DNA from: Isoetes taiwanensis
Taxonomy: Eukaryota; Streptophyta; Lycopodiopsida; Isoetales; Isoetaceae
Length of the DNA stretch: 64,000 nucleotides
Assembly: GCA_021234155.1 (NCBI GenBank)
Contig: JAJEKV010000063.1
Location: forward strand, 6,199,710 to 6,263,709
Direction of reading: 5' to 3'
Shown: in pieces, positions 33,107-44,163 of the stretch
How positions within the stretch are numbered: position 1 is the stretch's first letter
Layout of the letters: each line of letters starts with the position of its first letter
Position numbers and translations under genes: made by a program
The notes under the pieces: generated by a model
What the model saw: only the letters and a program-made list of their open reading frames with translations
What the model was told of the DNA's origin: nothing
The model's database searches: none

Positions 33107-33585
33107 TGTTAGAAAAATGAGTTCTTTCAAATTATCTGATATCATGAGAAGTGTGATGAAAGCATAAACAGACATAACGGTTATGAGACCATTGAATATA
33201 TATTTGGAATTTGGAACTTAAGGGCCTAAATGGAGGGAACAAGTAGTTTGAATACAGAAACGGCCGAAGGAGTCGAAGCACCGATCACCAGATGCTATGG
33301 ATTATGATGAGCGGCCGGATCTGTACTATTGAGTGAGGTCTGGCCCTATATATGTTGAAGAAGTAATCAAAGAGGGGGCGGTAGGTGTAACGGCAAGCTT
33401 GTACTATCGGATAGACAAGCTTTAGTTATTAGGACAAAGACCAAGTGAACAGTGCCTAAGTTATGGTTTTGATTTTCAAGTATTTTGTGGTATTACTCTC
33501 ATTACTTGATTGACCATGTAATTGATGCTATCTAGTTAGTCATAAATCTACACGAAATTATTCTATTGATCCTGAAACTTTTTCA
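33107..33585 (+). repeat. Copia A 3' LTR
   Basis: 479 bp, TGTTAG...TTTTCA. It lacks the 868-bp insertion of the 5' LTR and is followed by TSD CTTTG. Confidence 0.93.
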
Positions 33586-34101
33586 CTTTGGCCTCGTCCT
33601 GTGACCTTCGTCCTCGATCCTAGTTTGTAAGGAAGTTCTCTGGTAGTCGGGCGGTTTGTTGGTTTTTTGCGAGTCCCATTCTAGAATCGCATCGATCCGA
33701 GACATCGGATCGCCATTCTAGAATGGGACGAGCATGCATGTCATGCATGCATGCGGGCGGCGCATGCCTGTTTTTGGTTGGGAGTTCGCTATTTCAGGCG
33801 CGTTTCTGCATCCACGTCTCATCGGCGCTTCCTCTTCTCTCAGCAGTACCTTATTCTCTTTGAACCCACCCTCCCCCCCTTCTTTGTTTATTATATTTTG
33901 TACAAGTTCTGTTTATCATGTTTTTCCACCCGCTGGGTGATGCTTTTTTTTCCACCCGCTGGGTGATGCTATTCTCTGGTATGCTTCTCGTTTGTTGTGT
34001 TGGTGATGTGCAGGTACAGGTTGGCGAGCGGCATCCGTTTCGACTTCTCCATGCGGGGGTTTTTGGGAGCGATTCTATGCCTTACGTTTGTCTAAGCCCC
34101 T

Positions 34102-34182
34102 TGCCGAAGGCTTATCACTAGGGTTTTTCCTCGAAAACCCGAAAGGGCGGGGTTTTTTAATCCCGGTGATAAGCTTTCGGCA
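34102..34182 (+). other. Family D 3' stem-loop, second copy
   Basis: TGCCGAAGGCTTATCAC (34,102-34,118) pairs with GTGATAAGCTTTCGGCA (34,166-34,182), one G-U in 17 positions, with the same inner block as the first copy. Confidence 0.88.
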
Positions 34183-34692
34183 GGTACATCAGCCACTCAT
34201 CTTTTAGCATTGTATTTGTTTTGGGGTCCAAATGATATAATTGGATTTCCCTTTATTTTTCGTGGGTAGTTCGCATGTGTGCGGCTACCCACTGTCCACC
34301 ATTGTAGAAAATCTGCTGAGATGAATGAGAAGCCTATCTATCTCGGGCGGTTTGTTGGTTTCTTGCGAGTCCCATTCTAGAATGTGCACATTTACCAATA
34401 TGCACATTTATTAAGGTGCACACCTTTCCACGTGGGCACATTTTGCCACCTAGCCATTAAAGGCAAGTGGGCCCATTCCCAATTATCCCACATGCCTAAA
34501 GGGATAATTGGAAACCCTAGCCCTAACCCCTTGTCTATTTAGGGAGGGAAACCCTAACTTGCCCATTTTTCGTTCCTAGGGTTTTAGAGCTATGTTTTGG
34601 CTGCCCCAGGAGCCAAAACCGCCTCCCAGAAGCTGTCTAAGCGAATTGCACCATTAGTTTCCCTTGATTCGAGCAGTTCAGCAGGATGGTCG

Positions 34693-35334
34693 TGTTGGGT
34701 GTTTGTCACGCCTATGTGATGGATAATGGCTGGTTAATGATTTATTACATGTGGCATGGTATTGCAAAAACGCATGGACTATTTTAACATATTGTGTTTG
34801 CATGTTAATTTTATTTTTAAAAGAAAAGTAAAGAAAGGAAGAGGACGAACGGGAAGAATCTGTTGGAAATAGCTGGGCGGCATCCGCAGTCAGAAGTGGT
34901 GTGAGATTCGACAGTTGATTTGCCGATTTGTCACAGATCGACCAGACAAACTATAAGCCGTAATTGTGAGACGATTGGAAGACGATTTGTTGTGCTGCAC
35001 ATGTTGCTTGACGTCTGTGGCAGTGGCCGGAATTCATCAGAGAAAATCATCAGTGAAAAGGTTTCAGGTTTTCGCTTTTCCAGAATATTATCTTTCTGAA
35101 ATCTCATCTGTGTTAAGCCTTTGTGGTTAAGTTCTTGTGTGAAGAGCTGCCTGCTAATCCTTTGTGGAATTCCCTGTGTGAAGAGCTGTGTGCTACTAAT
35201 TCTTTGTGGAATTTAATGTACAGATGAATCCTGTGTGGATAGTTGGGAAGTGAGGGTTTTAAAAGGGAGAAGATTGAGCTGTGGTATTCAAATCTGGGTT
35301 CAATTCCCGGACTCAAAAGCTTTTGTTTCCTTCA
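34693..35334 (+). repeat. Copia B 5' LTR
   Basis: 642 bp from TGTTGGGTGTTTGTCACGCC to TTTCCTTCA. Near the end is GGGTTCAATTCCCGG, which resembles a Pol III B box but has no A box. Confidence 0.94.
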
Positions 35335-35336
35335 GA

Positions 35337-35348
35337 TGGTATCAGAGC
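35337..35348 (+). other. Copia B primer-binding site
   Basis: TGGTATCAGAGC, two bases after the LTR, complementary to initiator tRNA-Met. Confidence 0.95.
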
Positions 35349-35366
35349 TTTGAGTTCGAAAGGGAG

Positions 35367-38300
35367 ATGGCAGCCAATAAAGTTGCTGCTTCGATATTAG
35401 CTGGGGTTGAAGTATACAAGGGAGGTTCAGGTTTTCAAGCATGGAAGGTGAAAGTGGAGAAAGCGTTAGAAATTGAAGGGCTTTGGGATTATGTGAGACC
35501 TCTTACTGAAACTGAGAAGCAAAGGAAGGTTACAATAAAAACGGAAGGTGCAAGCAGTACATCCTCTAAGGATGCGGAAGAACCATCCTCTAAGGATTTA
35601 GCGCAGGCTAAAGGTATTATTATTTCCAAGCTTGGTTATGGAATTATAGCTTCTATACATCACATGAGTCCACGAGAAATGTGGCAATATTTACTGAATG
35701 AGTATGAAAAATTAAGCGCATCTCAGATACATAAGCTAGAACAAGAATTAAGAATGCTCAAATATGTAAGAGGTAAGGATTTGGTGGAATTGTTTGATAA
35801 AATGGAAGGTATCTTTATGGATTTAGATGGTGCTGCTCCACTCTCTGTTCAGTCTAAAATATTATATATATCAGATATGTTTGCTGAATATGATGAAAAT
35901 ATTGCGTCTTTAATTCGCACAACTGCAAAAACTAAGGAAGAAGCAATAAGTATAGCAAGAACTGAAGTCACACAAAGAGAAGCAAGAAGGGATTATAATC
36001 CAGGGGGAGATAGTATTTTATATGCTGAAAGAGGGCGAGGGAGAGGTAAGGAGGTGAAGGATGTGATATGCTATGGATGTGGAGAAAGTGGTCATATCAA
36101 GCCAAATTGTTCGCGTATTAGAGGTCGTACGTGTTATGCTTGTGGGGAAGGAGGACATCTTGCAAATATGTGTACAAGAAAAGGAAGAGGACGTGGAGGT
36201 TTTAGATGATCTTCATCTTCTAGTAGAGGAGCTTCGAGAAGGACAGTTACCTTTTCAAAACCAACCATCGGTCGTGTATCAACTGAAGAAATTCCTGAAG
36301 AAGAGGTAAATTCATTTGTGTTATCAAGTTTGCACGATGAAAATTTGGCTAACCATGTGGTTATAGATTCTGGAGCTGAAAAATCCGTGATGGGCAGTTC
36401 ACAAATATTAAAAGATATGAAAACTAGTAAACTAAAATGTAATGGTGAAGAACAAAAAGTAGAAGGTTGTGGCTTGTTAGAACTTGAAGGTGAAGATGGA
36501 AGTGTGATATCTATTGATAATGTCTTGTGTGTTCCAGGAGTGGTGAAGAACTTAATTTCTGTAGCAGATTTGGTAGATAAAGATTATAGAGTGTCATTTG
36601 ATAAGCACATGTGCATAGTGCACAATAATGGAAATATTGTATTATATGCAAATCGAGTGGGAAATCGGTTTGAGTTTTGTCCAAAAAGTGTAGACATGCT
36701 ATTAAGTATTGAAGTTGAAAATAATAAATCAATAGAATTATGGCATCAACGTCTAGGTCACACAAATTTGAAAAACATAATCTTTATGAAGAAGCATAAG
36801 GTATTGAATGACTTAGATGTTGTAGGTAACATTAAGGAAGACTTGGACACACCTTGTCATGGTTGCATGTTGGGTAAACAAAGTAGAAAGCCTTTTCCTA
36901 AGAAAAGTGAACGAGTGGGTGAGAAGTTAACTTTGGTGCACTCTGACGTATATGGACCTATGAGAATTAGAAGTGCAAGTGGGAAATATTACTTTGTATC
37001 ATTTATTGATGATTATTCAAGAAAATCTAAATGGTATTTTTTAAGCCATAAAAGCCAGGTATTCAATTCATTCAAAGCCTATCTTGCAGAAGTGGAACGG
37101 GAAACAGGGTGCAAACTAAAATGCTTAAGGTCAGACAGAGGGGGAGAATACTTATCAGATGAGTTTAAGTATTTTTGTGCAGAAAAAGGAATTAAAAGAC
37201 AGTTGACGTGTAGCGGGACTCCTCAACAAAATGGTGTTTCTGAGAGGAAAAATCGAACAGTAATGGAATCAGCACGGGCAATGCTAAAGCATGCAGGTCT
37301 TCCAAACTTTTTATGGGCAGAAGCTGTAAACACAGCTTTCTATGTGCAAAACAAAATCTCGAGCAAGGCCTTAGAAGGTAAAGTTCCAGATGAGCTTTGG
37401 ACAGGTAAACGCCAATCCGCAAAAGAATTTAAAGTTTTTGGATGTTTAGCTTACGCAAAAATAATGGAAGAGAATAGGTCAAAGTTAGATGATAAAAGTA
37501 GAGAAACTTACTTTGTTGGTTATGATAGTTTGTCAAAAGGATACAGACTTTATGATCCAAGTAAACGAGCAGTAATTGTCAGTCGAGATGTTATTTTCTT
37601 TGAAAGAGTATTATATAAGGATCGGATTTTTATTAATAAGCAAGATCAAGTTGCAGATGAAAATATTAACTGGGAACCTGTGGACTATTTTGATGATGAG
37701 GAAGAAGAAACGGGAACTATTGTTGACACTAACCAGGCAGAAAGGCAAGAAGAACAAACTCAACATCTAGATCAAACTGAACATGATGATGAGGAAATAG
37801 AACCAGTTCCTGTAGTACCAGTACCACGGCGTAGGAGAAGAACTGAAGCGGAATTGCTTAAGGAAGGAATACCATTCGATACAGCACAATATGGAAGGGA
37901 TGAGACTGGAAGAAGTATGAGGAGAGATGCAACCGAAAGAAGCGTAACACATGAAGAGGTTGAGGAAAGTGATCAGGTAATACCGGCTCTTATGACTGTG
38001 TTAGAATCAGAAATACCAACTAACTATAATGAAGCTATAGAAAGCCCAGAGTCAGATAAATGGAAACATGCAATGGATGCAGAATTAAGTTCTTTTAAAC
38101 GTACGGAGACATACAAATTAGTTGACAGGCCTAATAACAGAAATGTTGTTGGAAACAAGTGGATTTTTAGAATTAAACAGGGACCAGATGAACAGACACA
38201 AAAGTTCAAAGCGAGACTAGTGGCAAAAGGATATACGCAAATAGAAGGTATTGATTATGATGAAACTTTCTCTCCTATTGTTAAGTTAACAAGTATTAGG

Positions 38301-39599
38301 GCGATTATGGCTATTGCTAATACACACAATTTGGAATTGCATCATATGGATGTTAGCACGGCATTTTTAAATGCAGACTTGAATGAGGAGATTTATATGG
38401 AGCAACCTCCTGGATATGAGACTGATGGGGATAAAGTATGGAAATTACAGAAGGCAGTCTACGGTCTAAGGCAAGCGCCACGGCAATGGTATGTATGTCT
38501 TGATAATCATTTGAAAGCACATGGATTTGAAAAATTAAACATGGATGGAAATGTGTATATCTATAGAGACGGGGATCATTTTTGTATAATTGCCGTGTAT
38601 GTAGATGATTGTGTCATGGCAGCAAATGATGTTAATTGCTTAAAATGTTGCAAAAATATTTTAAAGCAAAGATTTCAGATGACAGACTTGGGGGAGCTGA
38701 AACAGTTGTTAGGTATGGAAGTTTATAGACATAAGGAAAATGGATTTATAGCTATTACCCAGAAAAAGAATATTTTAGGTATGCTTAAAAGATTTAAGAT
38801 GGAAGAATGCAAATCTGCTAGCACTCCAGTAGCATCTGGGCAAAGAATCAGCTCTGAAATGTGTCCGAAAACAGAAGAAGAAAAGACTGTTATGATGAAT
38901 CGACCTTATAGAGAGCTTATTGGATGTCTTCAATATGTATCAAACTGTACACGTCCTGACATCTCATATGGAGTAAATATGTTAAGTCAATTTTTAAACA
39001 ATCCTGGTGAAGGACATTGGAAATGTGCGAAACGTATTCTAAGGTTTTTAAAAGGCACTCTAAACTATGGACTTATCTTCAGACGTGAACATGGTGTAAA
39101 ACTGGAAAGTCTATTACTTGAAGGTTTTGCAGATGCAGATTGGGGTGGTGATGTAGATACACGTAAGTCGAGATCAGGATATGCTTGCTTATTAGGCAAG
39201 ACAGCTATCGCCTGGAAAAGTAAGAAACAAACCTCTATTGCTCTTTCTACAGCAGAAGCTGAGTATGCAGCAGTTTCACTTGCTTCCAGAGAAATAATTT
39301 GGCTTAGGCGATTACTTGCAGAATTAGGCCTAGTGCAAAAAGAGCCAACACCATTATATTGTGATAGTACAAGCTGTATTGCCATGACGAAAAATCCAGT
39401 TTTACATGAAAGAACAAAACATATTGAGCTGCATAATCACTTCATACGCAATCACGTGAAAAATGGGGAGATAGCTGTACTATATAGACCTACAGATATG
39501 CAGTGTGCAGATATATTTACAAAGGCTCTGCCAGAGCCCAAATTCAAAATATTTCAAAAAGAATTAGGGGTAGAAGACGTTGGAACTGTTATCACATAG
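35367..39599 (+). CDS. Copia B gag-pol polyprotein with one in-frame TGA
   Basis: ATG at 35,367 opens gag (MAANKVAASILAGVEVYKGG), which ends in two CCHC knuckles (CYGCGESGHIKPNC at 36,069; CYACGEGGHLANMC at about 36,135) and an RGRGRGGFR basic tail. A single TGA at 36,207-36,209 stops it. The same frame continues through an Ser/Arg linker into the protease (VIDSGAE, Asp codon 36,366), pre-integrase (WHQRLGHTN), integrase (HSDVYGP, SDRGGEY, GTPQQNGVSERKN), RT (SPIVKLTSIR, DVSTAFLNAD, YVDD at 38,598-38,609) and RNase H (ADADWGGD, STAEAEY, TKHIELHNHF), ending in TAG at 39,597. All expected domains are in order. The TGA is either a fresh nonsense mutation (one step from CGA or AGA) or a gag/pol readthrough site. 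Without it the length would be about 1,410 residues, typical for copia. Confidence 0.93.
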
Positions 39600-39602
39600 G
39601 CA

Positions 39603-39614
39603 TGAGGGGGAGAT
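39603..39614 (+). other. Copia B polypurine tract
   Basis: TGAGGGGGAGAT lies between the pol stop and the 3' LTR start at 39,615, overlapping almost no UTR. Confidence 0.9.
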
Positions 39615-41096
39615 TGTTGGGTGTTTGTCACGCCTATGTGATGGATAATGGCTGGTTAATGATTTATTACATGTGGCATGGTATTGCAAAAACACATGGA
39701 CTATTTTAACATATTGTGTTTGCATGTTAATTTTATTTTTAAAAGAAAAGTAAAGAAAGGAAGAGGACGAACGGGAAGAATCTGTTGGAAATAGCTGGGC
39801 GGCATCCGCAGTCAGAAGTGGTGTGAGATTCGACAGTTGATTTGCCGATTTGTCACAGATCGACCAGACAAACTATAAGCCGTAATTGTGAGACGATTGG
39901 AAGACGATTTGTTGTGCTGCACATGTTGCTTGACGTCTGTGGCAGTGGCCGGAATTCATCAGAGAAAATCATCAGTGAAAAGGTTTCAGGTTTTCGCTTT
40001 TCCAGAATATTATCTTTCTGAAATCTCATCTGTGTTAAGCCTTTGTGGTTAAGTTCTTGTGTGAAGAGCTGCCTGCTAATCAGTGTTGTTAAAAAACCTC
40101 GTTTTTAAGCATAGAGTACTTCTTAAAAAACCCCTACGTTTTCTAAATGTTTGCAACCATCGGGGGTTATCAAAAAATATAAAAAAAAAAAAAACCATTA
40201 CTAATGCCTTGAATGACTTTCATTTAGATTTTCTAGTCTAGCAAAAAAGATTTTGGAACTATGAGCGGCCGCATGCATGTAGAAACATGCCGAATGCATG
40301 TAGAACCAGGATTTTGGTTTTTTGCTCAATGAAAGAAAGGTTTTTACTCCACCATGCAAACCAGGAAACAGTTCTTGCACCAATCCAAGACCAGTCGACC
40401 AAGGTAACTTTTCCATTCTTCTTCTTTTACAACTAATTTTATTTCGATTCATTTTTTTCTATATTGCTTCTGAAGATCTGACTGCCATAAGTGACAAATA
40501 GAAGCAGGAAGTGACCCAAAACCGTTCCAAAGGTATAGCTGCTTCAAATAATTCTTTTTTACCTATATTCATTTCTCTTCTATCTACCTCTAGTATGATA
40601 ATAAGCTAAACATTTATGTTAGTTGTTGTATTATTAAGTTAAACCTTTTTGAATACACATTTTTGTGATTTGATTGGAACCCAAATATGGTGCTGGTATT
40701 AAAAAATGTTATATAATCTATTTCAAAGGGGCAATTTGGAGCTTTTAAAGTTTTTTTTACATTTTTTACGTTTTTAACGTTTGCAACGTTTTTAACGTTT
40801 TTAATGTTATAAAAACGTATTCTAAGATTTTAAAAACCAAAAATAAAAAACTTAAAAAAAACTTAAAAAATGTATGGTACCCGTACGGTATGCAAAGTAT
40901 TTAACAACATTGCTGCTAATCCTTTGTGGAATTCCCTGTGTGAAGAGCTGTGTGCTACTAATTCTTTGTGGAATTTAATGTACAGATGAATCCTGTGTGG
41001 ATAGTTGGGAAGTGAGGGTTTTAAAAGGGAGAAGATTGAGCTGTGGTATTCAAATCTGGGTTCAATTCCCGGACTCAAAAGCTTTTGTTTCCTTCA
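39615..41096 (+). repeat. Copia B 3' LTR, split by a hAT element
   Basis: Identical to the 5' LTR except one substitution seen (ACACATGG against ACGCATGG) and an 840-bp gain at 40,081-40,920, which is the hAT element plus its 8-bp duplication. Confidence 0.94.
40081..40912. mobile_element. Non-autonomous hAT element, 832 bp
   Basis: The empty site is given by the 5' LTR of the same element. The insertion is flanked by an 8-bp duplication CTGCTAAT (40,073-40,080 and 40,913-40,920). Ends are CAGTGTTGTTAAA and, inverted, CAATGTTGTTAAA, the usual hAT-type terminus. Near the right end AACGTTT-type words repeat (ACGTTTTTAACGTTTGCAAC), as expected of subterminal transposase-binding repeats. No transposase ORF. 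Because it sits in an LTR with almost no divergence from its partner, it moved recently. Confidence 0.93.
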
Positions 41097-42217
41097 GGTC
41101 GAACTCAGGTCAGGAGGAGCAACTCAAGGATCAGGTATTTAGGCAATTTAATAGCTTAAACCATCTTCCAGTCATAGAATCAGTAGGTTTAACCTATTAA
41201 ATTGCCCATAGCAGCCCTCTAGATCTCAAGATACCAGACTCTAACTAAAGAACCTAACTCTATGATATAGATCAGATCTAGTTCTTTAGTTCTTCTGTGA
41301 TGTATATGGATGATGTATCTCTATGAACTCCTTGTATTGGGAAGGGGGGTAGAGACCTAAAGCTTGGTAGTAGATGCTCCTAGATTAGCCTCTCTAGCAC
41401 ACTGTAGATTCGGCCTGTGTACAAGAACCACACCTGGTTGTGGGTGAAGGGGCCAGACTGGCTAAGAAGGAGGTTCGTGTTCTGACTCTTGATCGATCCC
41501 CCTGGTGTGTAAGGCCTATCGGGAATCATTGTGACTAGGTCTAATGGCTTACCACTGAGTGCGGGTAAGGCATGGGCTCGACACCCGTGAAGTGGTGTAC
41601 ACTTTCCAGTGGGTTCAGTCGAATAAGGGCAGTGACCCTCTAGTCACCTTGAGTCAGCATGTAGACCTCTGGAGGGAGTGATCCCTACCTGCCCCATCGG
41701 AATTGGGGAGATGCAACCCAGGAATAGCCCTTTTGGCTATGCATCCGGCGGGCTACAGTCAGGTCCCAACACCTTTCAGCCTACTCTGCAAAGTGTGCAC
41801 AGGAGGGGCGGATGGAGTGGACAACCTTATGCCATGTTCTTATGCCAGCCAAATCCATTGCCATGAATTCTGTCTGCAATGAACTCTGGAGACCCAAGCC
41901 GTCAGTCACCCCTTGGAGTCTGAGCCTTGGGTAGGACCCCTATGTACGATGCTGATCATTGTCTATGCAGATGTTGATGCCCCACCCTTCGAGGTGGATA
42001 TGTGATTATGTTGTATACTGACATGTATGTTTACGCTTTCGCAGCTAGGTAGGCCCTGAGGGAGACAGGGTGAAATGACCCCTTCACTCTTCCCACTGGG
42101 ACTTGTTACGGGTGCAGTGATATGTGAAGGGCCCTGTATCAGTATGGAGCTGGTATGGGGGATGAACTCCTGTTTGTATACGGTGAGTGCACCGTATACG
42201 AGTAGGGGACGTCACAG

Positions 42218-42229
42218 TGGTATCAGAGC
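42218..42229 (+). other. Gypsy C primer-binding site
   Basis: TGGTATCAGAGC one base after the LTR end (GTCACA at 42,211-42,216). Similarity to the gypsy E leader continues to about 42,275 and then stops, so gag is missing. This point is the likely other edge of the inversion. Confidence 0.9.
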
Positions 42230-42420
42230 AATGTTCTTGGAGACCAAGAGCAAAGCACTGACCATGCTCCCAGTAGTACTAACTTGATAGGATCCTTGAA
42301 CCTTGAAAAATGGGAAAAAAATTTCTCATTTTTGTAGTATATGCTAAGCTAGTAACAGTTAAAATGAATGAAAACATAAAAAGACTAAAATTAGTGAGCC
42401 AACCTTCAAAAAGTAGGATG

Positions 42421-42691
42421 GTCTCACACGTCGCGCCAGGACAGATAATGGAATTGTCATTTTCGGGCTGGGCGCAACGTGTGAGACATTCAGCTTGAAA
42501 CACACTAAAAAGTCATAAATTACAGAAACATAACTTGATAATTCTAATTTTGAACTAAGAAGTAGTAGAATTGGCATGTTACATGCTTAGAAAGTATAAA
42601 ATTTAGCATCAGAATTCACCATGTCTCATGCGTCGCGCGCCAGGACAGAAAATGAACTTTTCATTTTCGGGCTGGGCGCAACGTGTGAGAC
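42421..42691. repeat. Pair of related hairpin sequences
   Basis: Both copies begin GTCTCA-CGTCGCG and end GGGCGCAACGTGTGAGAC, so each folds on itself (42,421-42,487 and 42,623-42,691). In the second copy GAAAATGAA also pairs with TTCATTTTC inside, giving an almost continuous stem. Copies are 202 bp apart. Confidence 0.85.
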
Positions 42692-42770
42692 CATGCTTAA
42701 ATTTAGGTGTTTTTAGGTGTTTTAGGCGACCCAAAAAGGTAGTTTGAAATTTGACCTAAAATCGGCCGCC

Positions 42771-42778
42771 TATAAATA
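42771..42778 (+). promoter_or_regulatory. Candidate TATA box
   Basis: TATAAATA preceded by GGCCGCC and followed by a C-rich leader-like stretch. No ORF with a known product follows, so the transcript, if any, is unknown. Confidence 0.35.
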
Positions 42779-43375
42779 GACCTAGCCCCCCCATTTCCGC
42801 GTCCCTTCCTTAGAAAATCGTTCTCCCCCTGCTAAGGCGATTTTCCGGCGCCGACATCGGATTGACGAGCCGTCGAATATGCGAGAACCAAACAGACTGC
42901 CAGAAAGCCCCGCCCAGGCGAATCTTCCAGCGCCCATGATCCTGCCCTGATACAGAGAATACTTCAGGAGCGCCTTTTCAGGCATGGCCAGTCTTCATCA
43001 AGTTCTATAAGATTTAATGCTCCATTCTCTGCATTTTATTTAGAAGCACTATAAATTGAGTCATTTATGTACCAATGATCGAATGGGTTTATTGCTTGAT
43101 GTTACTCGAGTTCTTTGTGTATGGTGTTACTGCAGCAGGATTCACATGTCACATTCTGCAATGTGAGCAGCTTGGGTTGTCCAAGGTGTTCTCATGGCTT
43201 GCATAACAAAATATTCCCTCTTTTTAATTTCATGGTATATGTTTCTACATTGCTACATATAGTTGCAGGAGTTAGAATGCTATACATTGTTGCAACACAG
43301 ATTATTTCATGCTTTTAGAAAGAAGATCATAGGAGTTTTGCATGTTTTACATATTCTTACGTATGTTTGCTTTTT

Positions 43376-43441
43376 TTAGGGCCCGAAGGGCCCAAAAATT
43401 TGGTTTTGCTTGGTTTAGGGCCCGAAGGGCCCAAAAATTTA
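43376..43441. repeat. Two-copy 39-bp tandem repeat with palindrome
   Basis: TTAGGGCCCGAAGGGCCC followed by AAAAATTT occurs at 43,376 and 43,415. GGGCCC is itself palindromic and doubled, so each unit can fold. Confidence 0.85.
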
Positions 43442-44163
43442 AGCTGTGCAAAATGTTGGTGTACTTCGAGATAGGGCAGCAGATTTGTTACTCTGTACCT
43501 TGAACTCCTTCTAGAATTTTTGTCCTAAGATGATGACTTAAATTTTGGTATCTCAAGTGTAGCATTCTAGCCTTTTAGACTGAATACTATATAATAATAG
43601 TATCCTAGAATGGCTTGCACGATCTGAATCTACTAAATATGGTTAAGCTACATATGACAGTGGTCTGGACAAAGATATTGTAACGCCTTGAAAAATTAAA
43701 AAATAAAAAACAATTTTGGAAACTAGGTCTCTACTGTGGTATTAGATTTATATTTTACTGTTATATTGTACTGTTAGATATGGCAGTGCATATGGCGTTA
43801 TCCTAAAAAAGGATGCCTACATTAGTTTATGGTTGTGACACTGAATATAGGTTAAAGGAAAAAAAAGTCACAGATGTATGAACATTAAAGTTAAAAAAAA
43901 CCAAGTGAACCATAGTGATTTTGGAAGCTGGATTATGAAGTGTGACAAGTAGGCGCACTTATAAATCTGACATGATAATAAGGTTGATATCCTTGAATAA
44001 TGTGGGTGTAACCCAGGTTATGAATTTCACAAGATTAAAAGGTTTTTTTTGGGTTTTGAACATTCAGCCCACTTACAATCAGAATCTAATGGTTCGAGTA
44101 AAGAGTGATTTGCCTTACATATTAAAATATTGAATTCTAAATCTACCAATTGCAGTTCAATAC

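Larger units (their letters stand above)
27106..33585 (+). mobile_element. Copia A, Ty1/copia LTR retrotransposon
   Basis: A complete element with TSD CTTTG (27,101-27,105 and 33,586-33,590), TG...CA LTRs, a PBS at 28,445, gag-pol, and the polypurine run GAAAGAAAGGGGAAA before the 3' LTR. The LTRs differ by only a few substitutions I could find, but the 5' LTR carries an 868-bp extra segment. The target was a family D unit: the word CCGGCCTTTGGTCTCG is unbroken at 26,229 and split here. A stop and a frameshift make it defective. Confidence 0.92.
25987..34380 (+). mobile_element. Family D repeat, tandem-dimer copy inserted in the gypsy C LTR
   Basis: The insertion is flanked by AAT (25,984-25,986 and 34,381-34,383). 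It holds unit U1 (25,987-26,334), unit U2 (26,335-about 27,000, with the 3' hairpin and a TATCTATCT-like end), U1 again (27,001-33,684, itself split by copia A), U2 again (33,685-34,344) and a short U1 tail. U1 and U2 share their first 150 bp (CGCATCGATCCGAGAC, GCATGC-rich sequence, CACGTCTCATCGGCG) and then differ. No frame is conserved, so the element is non-coding and probably depended on LINE enzymes. Confidence 0.75.
34693..41096 (+). mobile_element. Copia B, young Ty1/copia LTR retrotransposon
   Basis: TSD GGTCG is exact (34,688-34,692 and 41,097-41,101). The 642-bp LTRs (the second split by a hAT insertion) differ at one base that I could find. PBS, gag-pol and polypurine tract are present. 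The only coding lesion seen is a TGA between gag and pol. It sits in the gypsy C LTR, whose sequence continues on both sides (GCAGGAT-GGTCG and GGTCG-AACTCAGG). Confidence 0.95.
25836..42216 (+). mobile_element. Gypsy C 5' LTR, split by nested insertions
   Basis: Three pieces make one complete LTR: 25,836-25,986 (starts TGTGACGTTCC), 34,381-34,692 and 41,102-42,216 (ends GACGTCACA). The first gap is repeat D with copia A inside it. The second gap is copia B with its hAT insertion. A primer-binding site follows. Removing the insertions and duplications restores 1,575 bp, the same as the 3' LTR at 16,896-18,470. It lies inverted relative to that LTR. Confidence 0.9.
42280..43375. other. Intergenic DNA with two hairpins and a candidate promoter
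   Basis: No coding frame recognised. Two hairpin repeats (42,421-42,487 and 42,623-42,691) lie upstream of a TATAAATA at 42,771 and a C/G-rich stretch to about 42,980. No transcript or protein can be assigned. Confidence 0.5.

Noticed and set aside
35297-35311. B-box-like GGGTTCAATTCCCGG at the end of the copia B LTR
   Set aside because: No A box at the right distance and the word is part of the LTR in both copies.
43376-43441. Restriction-like palindromes as a regulatory site
   Set aside because: Only a two-copy tandem duplication; nothing links it to a promoter.
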